NCBI GenBank assembly: GCA_026184775.1
Contig: JANCYW010000010.1
Location: forward strand, 1-64,000
Length of the DNA: 64,000 nt
Direction: 5' to 3'
Source: Cyanidium caldarium
Taxonomy: Eukaryota; Rhodophyta; Bangiophyceae; Cyanidiales; Cyanidiaceae
Under the pieces are notes generated by a model. The model was not told where the DNA came from. It made no database searches and worked only from the letters and a program-made list of their open reading frames with translations. Positions 30,598-38,937 of this stretch are shown here, piece after piece; within the stretch, counting starts at the first letter, position 1, and every line of letters begins with the position of its first letter. A program made the position numbers and the translations under genes.

Positions 30598-32820
30598 TTA
30601 CTCCGCGGCGATCGACTCGGGTTCGCGCGGCACCCCCTCTGCCTCGCTATCGGACGAGGATTCGTGCGCCGGCATCGCCGCGCCCTCCTCCTCGTCGCTC
30701 AAATCGCTCGGGTCAAAGTAGCGCGTCTCTGGTTGGGGCAACTTGCGCTCTTGTACATCGATATCGAGCACCACGTGGCGATTCAACCCCAGGTAACAAT
30801 CGGGCAGCGCGTGCACCACCAGCTTGTACGCCCCCGGTTGCGGCGGCGCGTAAAACTGGAATTTGTGCTCCAGCACCTCTTCGCACACATCGTCCGCCGC
30901 GCGCTCCACTTCCTCTCCCTCCATCTCGTCGTCGCCGTCGTCGCCGTCGTCATCGTCGTCGCTCTCCTTGCTGCTCTCCGGCGGGTCTACGCTACCGACG
31001 CTGTCCCGGACCATTCGCGCGCGCTTTCGCACCACCGCTTGCGACAACGGCAGGCGCTTCACGTGCACCACCGCATTCAGCTTGGCGTCGCCCAGCACCA
31101 ACCACCAAGCCTCGCGCTTCTCGTACGGCAGGCGGCGGCAGCACGGCCGGCACTCTCCCGACCCTGACGCCGGGTCCACAGACTCCTCGCGCTCGATACC
31201 AATGCGCACCTCCAGCGTGACCGTATCCAACGCATGAATGCCGGTGTCGCGGTACTCGTGCTGGTCGTCGGAGCGGTCGTTGTCGATCACGTACGGCTGC
31301 ACCACCTCCAAACGCACCGCGCGCGGATATCGCCGCATAAACTGGTCGATGTCGGCCAGCTGCGCATCGCTCATCATCCGCAACAGGTACCGCATGCGCG
31401 ACGCGGACGCTTCCTCCCGCGCTTCCCCTCGCACCGCTCGCCGATCCACCTCCCACACGTGCTGCCGGAAATCGGCCAGAGTGCGAACACCGCCCGCACA
31501 CCACCGCTTGTTGGCCGCACACACTTTCACCTCACTGGCACCGAATCCCGGCAGCTGCAGCAGTTCGCTGTCGGTGGGCAGCATCGCCTGACACAGGCTC
31601 TGACTCAGCTGCACCGCCCGAATGACCCGATCCACGTAGCCGCCGCGCGAAAACACCCCCTGATGCTTGGCGGCCACCTCGACACGCGGCACCGCCCCGG
31701 CCACATCCACCATGGCCGGTATGAGCAGATCCACATGCCGCAGCAACACCTCCAAATGACGTTGTAGCCGCTCGGCGCCCGCCAGACTAGTAAAATCCAG
31801 CCGCGCCAGGTACGCGTTCAAAATCACATTGTTCATGGTGAAGTGCGGCAGGCCACGGTTGAACAGTTTCTGCTGTTGGTAATCGAAGCGGCCCAGCGGC
31901 TGCAACACCTGCAACAGCCGCGACACCGCCTCGCCGTCGCCCAGCTCGGGCGCAAACGGTGTGCGCTTCTCAAACTCCAGCGCCGCGCCGTACAGCTCGG
32001 GATAATTGCGGAATTTGACCACCGACGGCGACGCCAACAGCTCCGCGAACAACTGGTACGTGTTGCGGCTCACGTGGTCGGTGACCAGCTGCAAGCGCCG
32101 GCGCCACCAGATGCCCACCAGCGCCGGGAACACCGCGATCATCAACACACCGTACACCAGCAGTACCACGTTGCCGCGCTCCACCACCCAAAGCGGCAGC
32201 GCGATGCCGTACTTGGTGCCCTGGAAGCCGTCTGGGTTGCCGTAGCGCTGGTAGTTCTCGGCGGCCACCGGATCGGTCAGCACGCGGTACGCCTGATTCA
32301 GCCGCACAAAGTCCTGCGGCCGGTAATTCGGATTGTCCAGATTCTTATCCGGGTGCAGTTCCAGCGAGCGTCTCCGATACGCCCGACTGATCTCCTCCTT
32401 GCCGGCGTACGCGGACACCCCCAGCACCTCGTACGGGTCGAAGTGGGCCGCGCGCTCGCGCTCTAGACTGGAGGAACGCGCCGCCGCCACCAGCAGCACC
32501 GCCAGCGCCAGCCATGCCAACGCCAGCATCCAGTTGCTCGGACGACGGAACGCCCGCCGCCACGCGCTCGCTTTGACGTGCTCCCGGGCGTGTCGCGCGC
32601 TGCAGCCGCTGCAGTGACAGCGTCCGCGCGCCGCCGCCGCCTCCTGCACCCGATTCCGTCGCCACCGCCACCACCGCTGCAACGACGCCGGCACGCAGTA
32701 CATCAGAAGCAGACAGGCCATAAAAATGAGCGACGACGACGAGTCGTACTGCATGTCCGACCGCGATCGGTACTTGCCGCGTGACGACGCGTCGTACCCC
32801 TCCTCCTGCCCGAACGGCAT
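30598..32820 (-). CDS. SEC63: SEC63, ER translocon J-protein
   Basis: The 740-residue membrane protein has three membrane segments (about 30-45, 98-114, 216-238) and a lumenal J-domain at 126-195 with the HPD motif at 156-158, between the second and third segments as in yeast and human SEC63. Residues 250-560 are the helical Sec63 (Brl) domain with HhH-like helices (LLQLPGFGASEVK). An acidic stretch near 625-650 and an acidic C-terminus match the SEC62-binding region. It recruits BiP to the SEC61 channel for post-translational import. The ATG at 32820 is well placed. Confidence 0.93.
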   Translation of the reverse strand: MPFGQEEGYDASSRGKYRSRSDMQYDSSSSLIFMACLLLMYCVPASLQRWWRWRRNRVQEAAAARGRCHCSGCSARHAREHVKASAWRRAFRRPSNWMLALAWLALAVLLVAAARSSSLERERAAHFDPYEVLGVSAYAGKEEISRAYRRRSLELHPDKNLDNPNYRPQDFVRLNQAYRVLTDPVAAENYQRYGNPDGFQGTKYGIALPLWVVERGNVVLLVYGVLMIAVFPALVGIWWRRRLQLVTDHVSRNTYQLFAELLASPSVVKFRNYPELYGAALEFEKRTPFAPELGDGEAVSRLLQVLQPLGRFDYQQQKLFNRGLPHFTMNNVILNAYLARLDFTSLAGAERLQRHLEVLLRHVDLLIPAMVDVAGAVPRVEVAAKHQGVFSRGGYVDRVIRAVQLSQSLCQAMLPTDSELLQLPGFGASEVKVCAANKRWCAGGVRTLADFRQHVWEVDRRAVRGEAREEASASRMRYLLRMMSDAQLADIDQFMRRYPRAVRLEVVQPYVIDNDRSDDQHEYRDTGIHALDTVTLEVRIGIEREESVDPASGSGECRPCCRRLPYEKREAWWLVLGDAKLNAVVHVKRLPLSQAVVRKRARMVRDSVGSVDPPESSKESDDDDDGDDGDDEMEGEEVERAADDVCEEVLEHKFQFYAPPQPGAYKLVVHALPDCYLGLNRHVVLDIDVQERKLPQPETRYFDPSDLSDEEEGAAMPAHESSSDSEAEGVPREPESIAAE

Positions 32821-33220
32821 ATCGGGCGATCAGGAAAGGAGATGACTATTGATGAGGTGGTACGCGATAGGTAATGGGGGATGGCGCTGGCCACGATACT
32901 TTTCGGTGCCGACAAAAAAGTGCGCTCCACACGCGACCACTCGCCGCGGGCGTGACCCGAGCAGCGCGTCGCACCCGAAACGGTCGCGCCGAATGCGATT
33001 CTTCTGCGGACGAATGCGGAGACGAAGTTCGTCGACGAGAGGGCCGCCGCAGGAGAGACGCGGAGCGTACCGCGGGCTCGCGAGTATCCGCTTGTACGCG
33101 ACCACAACGTCAGCGCTGCATATAAAGTGTGACACCTCAGAGTGAGCAAGCCCTCACTCATCGCAGAGAGATGTCCAACTTGCAAAAAGCATCCGCTCCC
33201 GGAGCGCTCTACCGCTGTCC
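32821..33220. other. Gap between SEC63 and the tRNA gene, no gene seen
   Basis: About 400 bp with short frames only. A TATA-like TATAAAG lies at about 33120-33126. A D-arm-like string at about 33203-33219 on the minus strand has no matching acceptor or T-arm and is not called. It contains the SEC63 promoter. Confidence 0.4.
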
Positions 33221-33226
33221 AAAAAA
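33221..33226 (-). terminator. RNA polymerase III T-run after the permuted tRNA
   Basis: Six T on the minus strand lie 13 nt after the end of the tRNA 5' half, which is transcribed last in this permuted gene. This is the normal polymerase III stop signal and supports the orientation and order. Confidence 0.75.
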
Positions 33227-33239
33227 GAAGCGCGAGCCA

Positions 33240-33335
33240 CCTGAACGTCACGCCTTGGACCGCTCGGCCACACCTGCGTTTTGAAAGCGTGCAGGCGCTG
33301 GGATTTGAACCCAGGAGTGCATACGCACATGACGA
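33240..33335 (-). tRNA. Circularly permuted tRNA-Leu (anticodon CAG)
   Basis: On the minus strand the 3' half comes first (33335 down to 33290), then a 12-nt linker, then the 5' half (33277 down to 33240). The 5' half has acceptor GCAGGTG, a D-arm starting GCCGAGCGGTCC, anticodon stem TGACG and loop TTCAGG. The 3' half completes the stem with CGTCA, then a class II variable arm (GTGC-GTAT-GCAC), T-arm CTGGGTTCAAATCCCAG, acceptor CGCCTGC and discriminator A. Both stems pair fully (one G-U in the acceptor). The gene is broken in the anticodon loop. The trailer TGGCTCGCG and the leader CCGCGGAGCG can pair with one bulged base, as needed for bulge-helix-bulge splicing to a circle. It reads CUG codons. 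Class II with three-base-pair D-stem fits Leu. Confidence 0.93.
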
Positions 33336-33494
33336 CGCTCCGCGGCTCGCTGCGCCCAGTGCGAGCGAAACGAGAACAGCCTATAAAACGCGCCGCGCGG
33401 GATCGCCGTTCCAGCGCTCTGGGGCGCGGGAACCGATTCTTGCGGGACTTGGTTCCCACCCGCATTCGCGCTCCCTTCCCAGTCTCCCTAGCGT

Positions 33495-34592
33495 TTATGA
33501 TGGTTTGGCGTGCATTCGCGCGGTACCTTTGTACTGCTTGGCCTGTTCCTGTTTCATGAACTCGACGCTGCGCGACGGCGGAAACAGCGCCACCCGCTTC
33601 AGGTCCTCGGCCTCCTCGGGACTGATCGACGACGACGAGGAGGAGGAGGAGGAGGAGGACGACTTGTGACCACCACCACTGGCCACCTCTTGCATGCGCA
33701 GGATCACATCCACCAGGTCGCCCACTTCGACTTCGGCCTCCTTGGGCAGCTCGGGCATGTTGTCACGCAGTTTGCTCCACGCCTCGTCCAGATCGCGCTT
33801 ATCCAAAAACAGCGGGATGATGTGTTCCTTGCCCTTGCGCAGCGTCAGTCCCTTGCCCACAAAACACGGCACGCCATCCACGGGCGGCTGCTTGTTTTTG
33901 CGGGCAATGGCGCGCGCATAGTCCGTCTGCCGCTGGCTCGGGTAGAAGCGGAACACCATCCGCAGCTCGTCGCCGCGCGGTCCGCGCAACCCGCTCGGCT
34001 GCGGCTTGCTCTTCACCATCTCGAACGCTCGATCCAACCCCATGATAAACACCCGTGCATCCGCCGCGTCGGCGCCGGAGCTCTTCTTCAAGTCGTGCAG
34101 CATGCGCACCGCATCGTCGGGGTCGAAGAAGATCAAGCCCACCTGGAAGCCCTTGTCCATGGTGGCCAGATACGGTTGGCCGGACTCGTTGGTGACCGCG
34201 AATACCGGCACTTGCGCCAGTTTCTCGGTGACGGTCTTTTTGGTGTAGCGCGCATGCAACGCCAGCGCCGGTGAGGGCATCAGCGCCGCGGTTGCCGCCG
34301 CCGCCGCCGCCGCTGCGCCCGTTTCCAACCGCACCCCCGGCAACGATCGCATCGGCGCCAGTGCCATCATCCCTATCGTGGCCGCGGTGCTCAGTGCACG
34401 CCCCAGCTGACGCCCTAGGCCGTGGGTCGGTTGCGGGTCGGCCATGCGCCACGCCAGCATCGCCCGCCGGCTCCCCGTCCGCGTCCACTGTTGCCTAGGA
34501 CCAAGCGAGCGACCTTTTTGCGGAGCGTGCACCCCACCAGAGGCGCGCTGCACGGCGATCTGCCGTGTTGGGAATTGCGTGACGAACGCCAT
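33495..34592 (-). CDS. TIC22: Tic22-like plastid import protein
   Basis: The 365-residue precursor resembles Tic22, a chaperone between the two plastid envelope membranes during protein import. The Tic22 core runs from about 115: KLAQVPVFAVTNESGQPYLA, then QVGLIFFDPDDAVRML, then a second repeat with RFYPSQRQTDYARAI, and VPCFVGKGLTL. The N-terminus looks bipartite: MAFVTQFP plus a basic transit region (1-50), then a hydrophobic Ala/Met-rich stretch (about 70-112) ending in ALALHA, a signal-peptidase-like site. A run of about a dozen Ser lies near 315-327. The ATG at 34592 is the first in frame. 3' end is 159 bp from the tRNA. Confidence 0.85.
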   Translation of the reverse strand: MAFVTQFPTRQIAVQRASGGVHAPQKGRSLGPRQQWTRTGSRRAMLAWRMADPQPTHGLGRQLGRALSTAATIGMMALAPMRSLPGVRLETGAAAAAAAATAALMPSPALALHARYTKKTVTEKLAQVPVFAVTNESGQPYLATMDKGFQVGLIFFDPDDAVRMLHDLKKSSGADAADARVFIMGLDRAFEMVKSKPQPSGLRGPRGDELRMVFRFYPSQRQTDYARAIARKNKQPPVDGVPCFVGKGLTLRKGKEHIIPLFLDKRDLDEAWSKLRDNMPELPKEAEVEVGDLVDVILRMQEVASGGGHKSSSSSSSSSSSSISPEEAEDLKRVALFPPSRSVEFMKQEQAKQYKGTARMHAKPS

Positions 34593-34974
34593 ACTTATGG
34601 GGGGTCGGTGAAAAGCGCCAAGGCCACAATGCCCAGCGCCGAACTTGCGGGTTGCGCGTCAGCGGGCACCGCGAGTATGAACAGACGCCGTGCCGTGATG
34701 AGGTAGCGAGCGAGGTCCTGATGTGAGGGGAAAAGGGGCGGGGGGGGGGCGTGGCGATAAGCAAGCGAGGGATGCGTTCTCTCGGAGGCATCGGGACTCG
34801 GGAACGGATGGCAGGGACGCTGATCTGTCACGGAGAGGGTAGCCCCGTCTCTCACACCGACTGCCTAGAGGGCGCTCTGGCCGCCCCCTGTCACTTCCTC
34901 GCTCTTCATCCTCTATCCATGACGGGGCATCACTCCACCTTCTCGCGTCTCTCCTCTCTCCGGTGCTCTCTAGA
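34593..34974. other. Gap upstream of the Tic22 gene, no gene seen
   Basis: About 380 bp with a G run of ten near 34740 and pyrimidine-rich stretches. No gene is seen. It holds the Tic22 promoter on the minus strand. Confidence 0.4.
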
Positions 34975-34976
34975 GT

Positions 34977-35136
34977 CGGCTCGGCGGACAAGTGACGATT
35001 CCGCCGAGCTGCTACGGCAGCCGGTATAACAAAGCGACGGGTGCGGCTCACCAGCCAGGTCCAAGCTACACCGCGGACCTGCCCGTAGAGGCGGACGCCT
35101 TGGTGCGGCTCGCTGTGGGCGCACTCGGCTACAAAT
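34977..35136 (+). ncRNA. Candidate structured RNA, H/ACA-like
   Basis: The sequence holds several strong hairpins and no good frame. A 10-bp perfect stem pairs 34979-34988 with 35000-35009. A small stem closed by a UACG tetraloop lies at 35008-35021. A 7-bp perfect stem pairs 35056-35062 with 35075-35081, enclosed by ACGGG/CCCGT (35037-35041 with 35082-35086). GTGCG at 35103 pairs with CGCAC at 35120. Between the first and second groups is ATAACA (35026-35031), which fits the H box ANANNA, and ACA lies at 35131-35133. AGCGA and TCGGCT could form a base stem just before that ACA. The order hairpin, H box, hairpin, ACA is that of an H/ACA guide RNA. The strand is chosen from these boxes. Some stems compete, so this is a hypothesis. 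Confidence 0.35.
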
Positions 35137-35480
35137 ACGTGAGGGAGGGGTGGAAGATGCTGCGCGTGAGGGCGTCGGGGAAAGCCTCTAAACGTCCCTC
35201 TCTCACCTCTTCACGCTGCTGTATGCACACACACACACACACCGACACACAACCTGCATACCTGTATCCTCTGCTCTTCTTCATGGCCATGCATGTGCTC
35301 GTCCTTGAGCGCACACGCTCGTACCGATCGTTGATGTGGACGCTGGCGGTTGCGCCGCAGCGCGTCGACCATCCGCCGAAGTCAGGTTCTACGCCGCAAC
35401 AGGCGACTGACAACGTTTACTCTAGTGCCCCATCACGCAAACATTTCGGCACACACCCATCACCTCCCCTGACGCTTTCC
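35137..35480. other. Gap before the RETICULATA-type gene, no gene seen
   Basis: About 340 bp with a CA repeat near 35225-35245. The plus-strand frame of the next gene is open through here but lacks coding character. I see only 5' flank. Confidence 0.45.
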
Positions 35481-36770
35481 ATGGCTTTTCTCACGGTGCC
35501 GGGGACGGCCCGCTGCCTGCAACCCCGCGGCCGCCGTGTCGACATCCTCGCTCCGTCTCAAGCGTTAGGGTACAGTCCGCGATTCATGCGGAGATGGCGC
35601 GTGAGCCGGAAAGATCACCGCAGTCGCCTGCCGCGGCAACGAATGCATGCCCGTGGATGTGCCGGCGAGGGCTGGCTGGGGGCGCAGCAACCGTGCGCGG
35701 GAGTGAATTCAGAGGGAATGGATGCGGACGCGGACGAGACGTTGGAACCCGTTCGGGAGAACGGCGGCGACAGCACTGGAGGTGGCGGTGGCGGATCCGG
35801 CGGCGGGGGTAACCATCGATCGCGCCGTCCCGATCCCCACGACGACGGCGACGACTCCTCTGACCATGACGATCTGAACGAGTTTATGCGGTCGCGGGCG
35901 TTCTCTTGGGACAAGATCCCGGCGGACGTGAGCAACGCCTTTCGCGCCGGCCTGATCACCGCGGCCGTGGTGAAAAATTACGTGTACGGCGCCTGCAATC
36001 CGTTGTCGCGCTTTCTGATGGAGCACACCTGGCGCGGCATGCGGGAACGCTTCCTGGCCGACAACTTGTTCCTCACCAAGATCCTCATCGAGGAGGGACT
36101 GGGTATCTGCGGCAAGCTCAGCGCCGAGTACGAGGTGCGCCGAGGGCGCTTTTTCGACGAGATCGACTTTGTGTTTGCCAACCTGCTCATGGCGCTGCTG
36201 GCCGATTTCGCGCTGGTGTACTTCCCCGCGCCGTCGGTGAACATGGCGGTGTTGCGGGGTGCCAAGCGCAGCGCCGGCGCCGCGGCATCGAGCAGTTCCT
36301 GGCGCCAAGCGCTGTCCAAATGGACGCGCAACATGCCCTCCAACGTCTTCCAGGTGGATCGCGCCTACACCATGCAGCAGCGGGCGGCGTGCTACTTTTA
36401 CAAAGTGGCGCAGCTGTTCACCGTCGGCGCCGCCTGCGCAGCCATCGGTGTCGCGCTCACCAACACCATTATCACCGCGCGCCAGTGGCTGGATCCGGGT
36501 TTCGCACCGCGAAACCCGAAGAGCGACATCGTGTTCACCTCACTGATGTACGGCGTCTTCCTGGGCATCAGCTCCGGCACGCGCTACCAGCTGGTGAACG
36601 GCATTGAGATTCACCTGTTTCCGCGGCTGCTAGGCAAGGCGCCGCGACTGGCCACCGGAATCGCCACGTACCTGCTGCGCTGGGGCAACACCTTCTGGGG
36701 CAGCCAACAGTGGGCGATGTGGGCCATGTTCACCGGCGCGCAGAAATCGGGCAACGCCAAGGCCGAATAG
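35481..36770 (+). CDS. RETICULATA-related plastid membrane protein (DUF3411)
   Basis: The 429-residue product matches the RETICULATA family of plastid envelope proteins, which affect leaf mesophyll and are proposed to act in metabolite or amino-acid transport. Conserved blocks are LADNLFLTKILIEEGLGICG, the EYEVRRGRFFDEIDFVFAN motif, ADFALVYFPAP, and LLRWGNTFWGSQQW at the end. Three to four membrane segments lie at about 235-255, 320-345, 365-385 and 400-420. The start MAFLTVPG at 35481 gives a basic transit peptide and shares its first residues with Tic22; the frame is open upstream to 34992 but without a good N-terminus. An acidic Gly-rich linker (about 80-130) follows. Confidence 0.85.
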   Translation: MAFLTVPGTARCLQPRGRRVDILAPSQALGYSPRFMRRWRVSRKDHRSRLPRQRMHARGCAGEGWLGAQQPCAGVNSEGMDADADETLEPVRENGGDSTGGGGGGSGGGGNHRSRRPDPHDDGDDSSDHDDLNEFMRSRAFSWDKIPADVSNAFRAGLITAAVVKNYVYGACNPLSRFLMEHTWRGMRERFLADNLFLTKILIEEGLGICGKLSAEYEVRRGRFFDEIDFVFANLLMALLADFALVYFPAPSVNMAVLRGAKRSAGAAASSSSWRQALSKWTRNMPSNVFQVDRAYTMQQRAACYFYKVAQLFTVGAACAAIGVALTNTIITARQWLDPGFAPRNPKSDIVFTSLMYGVFLGISSGTRYQLVNGIEIHLFPRLLGKAPRLATGIATYLLRWGNTFWGSQQWAMWAMFTGAQKSGNAKAE

Positions 36771-36795
36771 GAATAGAGACGGGGAGAGGATGAAA

Positions 36796-37245
36796 TTATG
36801 TGGGCGGTTGGAGCAACTGCGCGCGGCGTTGGCGCATCGCCACCAACACTTTTTCGGCAGTGTGCGCATCCAGTAAACCGTGCACCATCAGCCACTCGTC
36901 GGCCAGGCGCGACGACTTGCCGCGTTTGCGCAGCTTCTCCTCCCGCATCGAGACGTAAAATATTCGCAGCGGATCGTTCTCCGGAGGCGGATCTTTCCGC
37001 TGTCCCGGCAACGAGTACTTGGAGGTGGCGGCGGCGTCCTTGGTGGAGGCTGACGGGCGTGTGCGTTTCTGAGACCGTGACGGTCGAGGGCGCGTCGAAT
37101 GGCTCTTGGTGACCGTGGAGGGCTTCTTTTTGGGGGTTCGCCTGCCATGGCTAGCCTTGGTGAAACTTTCCTGCTTTGACGCCAACTGATCCAACGGCAA
37201 ATCGTCGTCGTCGTCGTCGGAGGAGGAGGAGGAGGAGGAGGTCAT
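36796..37245 (-). CDS. Unrecognised small basic protein, 149 aa
   Basis: I do not recognise this protein. It starts with a Ser run and an Asp run (residues 2-15), then a Lys/Arg/Ser/Pro-rich middle (TPKKKPSTVTK and similar) that looks like a nuclear localisation or chromatin tail. The last 55 residues are more ordered: PLRIFYVSMREEKLRKRGK, then ADEWLMVHGLLDAHTAEKV. That block has the look of a short conserved helical module. It is 182 bp from the divergent next gene and convergent with the RETICULATA gene (25 bp). The start is the ATG at 37245; the frame upstream has only GTG. Confidence 0.65.
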   Translation of the reverse strand: MTSSSSSSSDDDDDDLPLDQLASKQESFTKASHGRRTPKKKPSTVTKSHSTRPRPSRSQKRTRPSASTKDAAATSKYSLPGQRKDPPPENDPLRIFYVSMREEKLRKRGKSSRLADEWLMVHGLLDAHTAEKVLVAMRQRRAQLLQPPT

Positions 37246-37427
37246 GGAGGAGAGCGTTGAACTGTGGGTGACGCGCGCGAAACCGACACCGTTACGTCTG
37301 CGTGAAACCGCACCCGCCGATTGGCGCGAAACGTGCCGTCCGGGCTCGTGGCTGACGTAGGCGATCACGTTTTCCCACACTCCGATCTCAGACACCTCAT
37401 CAGCAACTCACCTCATCCTACGTCATC

Positions 37428-38033
37428 ATGGGGCGGGCGCGGGCGCGATCTAGCAGCGGAGGGGACACTGAGGAGCTGAGCGGCGAGGCCGACTCGGATT
37501 TCGAACAGGGCACGCCGGGCGGCGAGGCGGGAGGCGAGGCGGGAGAGGCGGATGCTGCGACCGGGACGCTGGTGGAGACGTCGGGGCAGCGGGCACAGCC
37601 GGCGAGGCAGGCGCGCTCGTCGGGGAGGCAGGCGCGCTCGTCGGGGAGGCAGGCGGCGAAGAAGGCGCGTTATGTCGATGAGGATGAGGAGGTTGATGAA
37701 GTGGACGAGGTGGACGAGGCCGACGAGTTGTATGGAGACGAAGACACGGACGAAGGCGAGGAAGAGGAAGAACAGGAGGAAGCGCCCAAGCGAGGTGGGC
37801 GCGAGAGCAAGGCGGGCGGTGCAAGTCGGGCGACCGCGAAGCGGGCGGTCAGTGGCAAAAAGGGCACTGCTGCTGGTAGCAAATCGCGAGCTGCGTCGGC
37901 GGCAGCCACCAAGTCCACCATCAGCGGCGAGGCCGCTCGACGCAACGTGGTGATCAGCGCCGGCGCGCCCATTCGCGCCAGTGGCGGGTTCCGTGTGGGT
38001 CTGTCGCGCTCCGCCCTCCGGAGTGGAAAGTGA
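37428..38033 (+). CDS. Unrecognised acidic/basic protein with a C-terminal GLSR motif
   Basis: The 201-residue protein is of low complexity: a Glu/Gly N-terminus, repeated RQARSSG units (about 62-80), a strongly acidic middle (about 85-120) and a Lys/Ala/Ser-rich part. The very end, GGFRVGLSRSALRSGK, resembles the RAD51-binding tail of RAD51AP1, which carries a conserved VGLSR-type motif. The charged body would also fit a DNA-binding RAD51 accessory protein, but this rests on one short motif. It is probably nuclear. The ATG at 37428 gives MGRARARSS. Confidence 0.55.
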   Translation: MGRARARSSSGGDTEELSGEADSDFEQGTPGGEAGGEAGEADAATGTLVETSGQRAQPARQARSSGRQARSSGRQAAKKARYVDEDEEVDEVDEVDEADELYGDEDTDEGEEEEEQEEAPKRGGRESKAGGASRATAKRAVSGKKGTAAGSKSRAASAAATKSTISGEAARRNVVISAGAPIRASGGFRVGLSRSALRSGK

Positions 38034-38184
38034 TGCGATTTCGTGAACAAGGACCTCTAAAGCTGCCTCTGGTGTCGTGCGTCGACTTGCGCGCGATTCT
38101 TTCTATTCAAAATGCAACCCCGTTGTTTATGCCTCTACATGTGTGTGTATCTACATCGTTCCGCTCCCACCGCCAATTCGAGCT

Positions 38185-38937
38185 TCACTCCGCCTCAATG
38201 GGTATCTCCTTCGGTTGCGCCTCGGGTCTTTGAACCTTCGGCACCACCAACTTCAACACGCCGTCTTTGAACTGCGCCTTGATGCCGTTTTGATCCACCA
38301 CCTCCTCCGGGAGACGCACGCTGCGGCTAAACTGCCCATACGAGCGCTCCGAGCGGTGCGTCGTCGGGTTGGATTCCTCGTGCTCCCACTTCTTCTCACC
38401 TTGAATATTCAGCACGTTGTCCTTCAGGGTCACCTTGACGTTCTCCTTGGGCACTCCAGCCAGCTCGACGCTGACCATATACGCGTCGGGCGTCTCGTTG
38501 ATGTCTAACGCCGGAATGTACGTCGACTGGCGCTGCGCCAGCGCGTCAAAGTCCGACCAGAAACGGTCCAGCTCGGTGAATGGCGAGGTGAAAAACGGGT
38601 CGCGGCGGAAGATGCCGAACGGCCAGTCCGCACGGCGTTGCAGCGCCCGTTGACCGCGCTCGCCGTTCGAGCCGCGCTGGTTCTGGTGCTGCTGCTGCTG
38701 CTGCTGCTGCGCTGCTACCACCTGCCGCGCCGTGGTGAACGGGCGACGTGGTGTTGCACGGCTCACCGCCGGCGCCGACCCACCCAGCCACAGCGATTGC
38801 CGCGCCGCCAGATGCGGAGACGAGGGGCCGAGGCGCAGAGGCGCTACCGATAGGAAAGCCGGGTTCGAAGTCGCGTGCCGCATGTGTTTCAACGCACTCA
38901 ACGATGCACTACAAAACCTTTTTGCCAGTATATGCAT
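38185..38937 (-). CDS. Small heat-shock protein (Hsp20), probably mitochondrial
   Basis: The 250-residue chaperone has an alpha-crystallin domain at about 140-235 (ALDINETPDAYMVSVELAG, then DNVLNIQGEKKWEHE and DGVLKLVVPK). The first 75 residues are basic, with Arg, Ser and Ala and no acidic residues, and end near RRPFTTARQ: a typical mitochondrial presequence. A Gln run (about 78-88) follows. Start 38937 or 38883 are both possible. It binds unfolding proteins and prevents aggregation. It is divergent from a second Hsp20 gene, and the shared promoter holds a heat-shock element. Confidence 0.9.
   Translation of the reverse strand: MHILAKRFCSASLSALKHMRHATSNPAFLSVAPLRLGPSSPHLAARQSLWLGGSAPAVSRATPRRPFTTARQVVAAQQQQQQQHQNQRGSNGERGQRALQRRADWPFGIFRRDPFFTSPFTELDRFWSDFDALAQRQSTYIPALDINETPDAYMVSVELAGVPKENVKVTLKDNVLNIQGEKKWEHEESNPTTHRSERSYGQFSRSVRLPEEVVDQNGIKAQFKDGVLKLVVPKVQRPEAQPKEIPIEAE

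Noticed and set aside
33203-33219. D-arm-like string (GCGGTAGAGC on the minus strand) next to the permuted tRNA
   Set aside because: No acceptor stem, anticodon stem or T-arm could be matched to it in either order.
35036-35090. Resemblance of GGTGCGGCTCACCAGCCAGG to SRP RNA
   Set aside because: The conserved SRP helix 8 sequence (GGAAG...GAAGCAGC type) is missing; the stems fit an H/ACA layout better.
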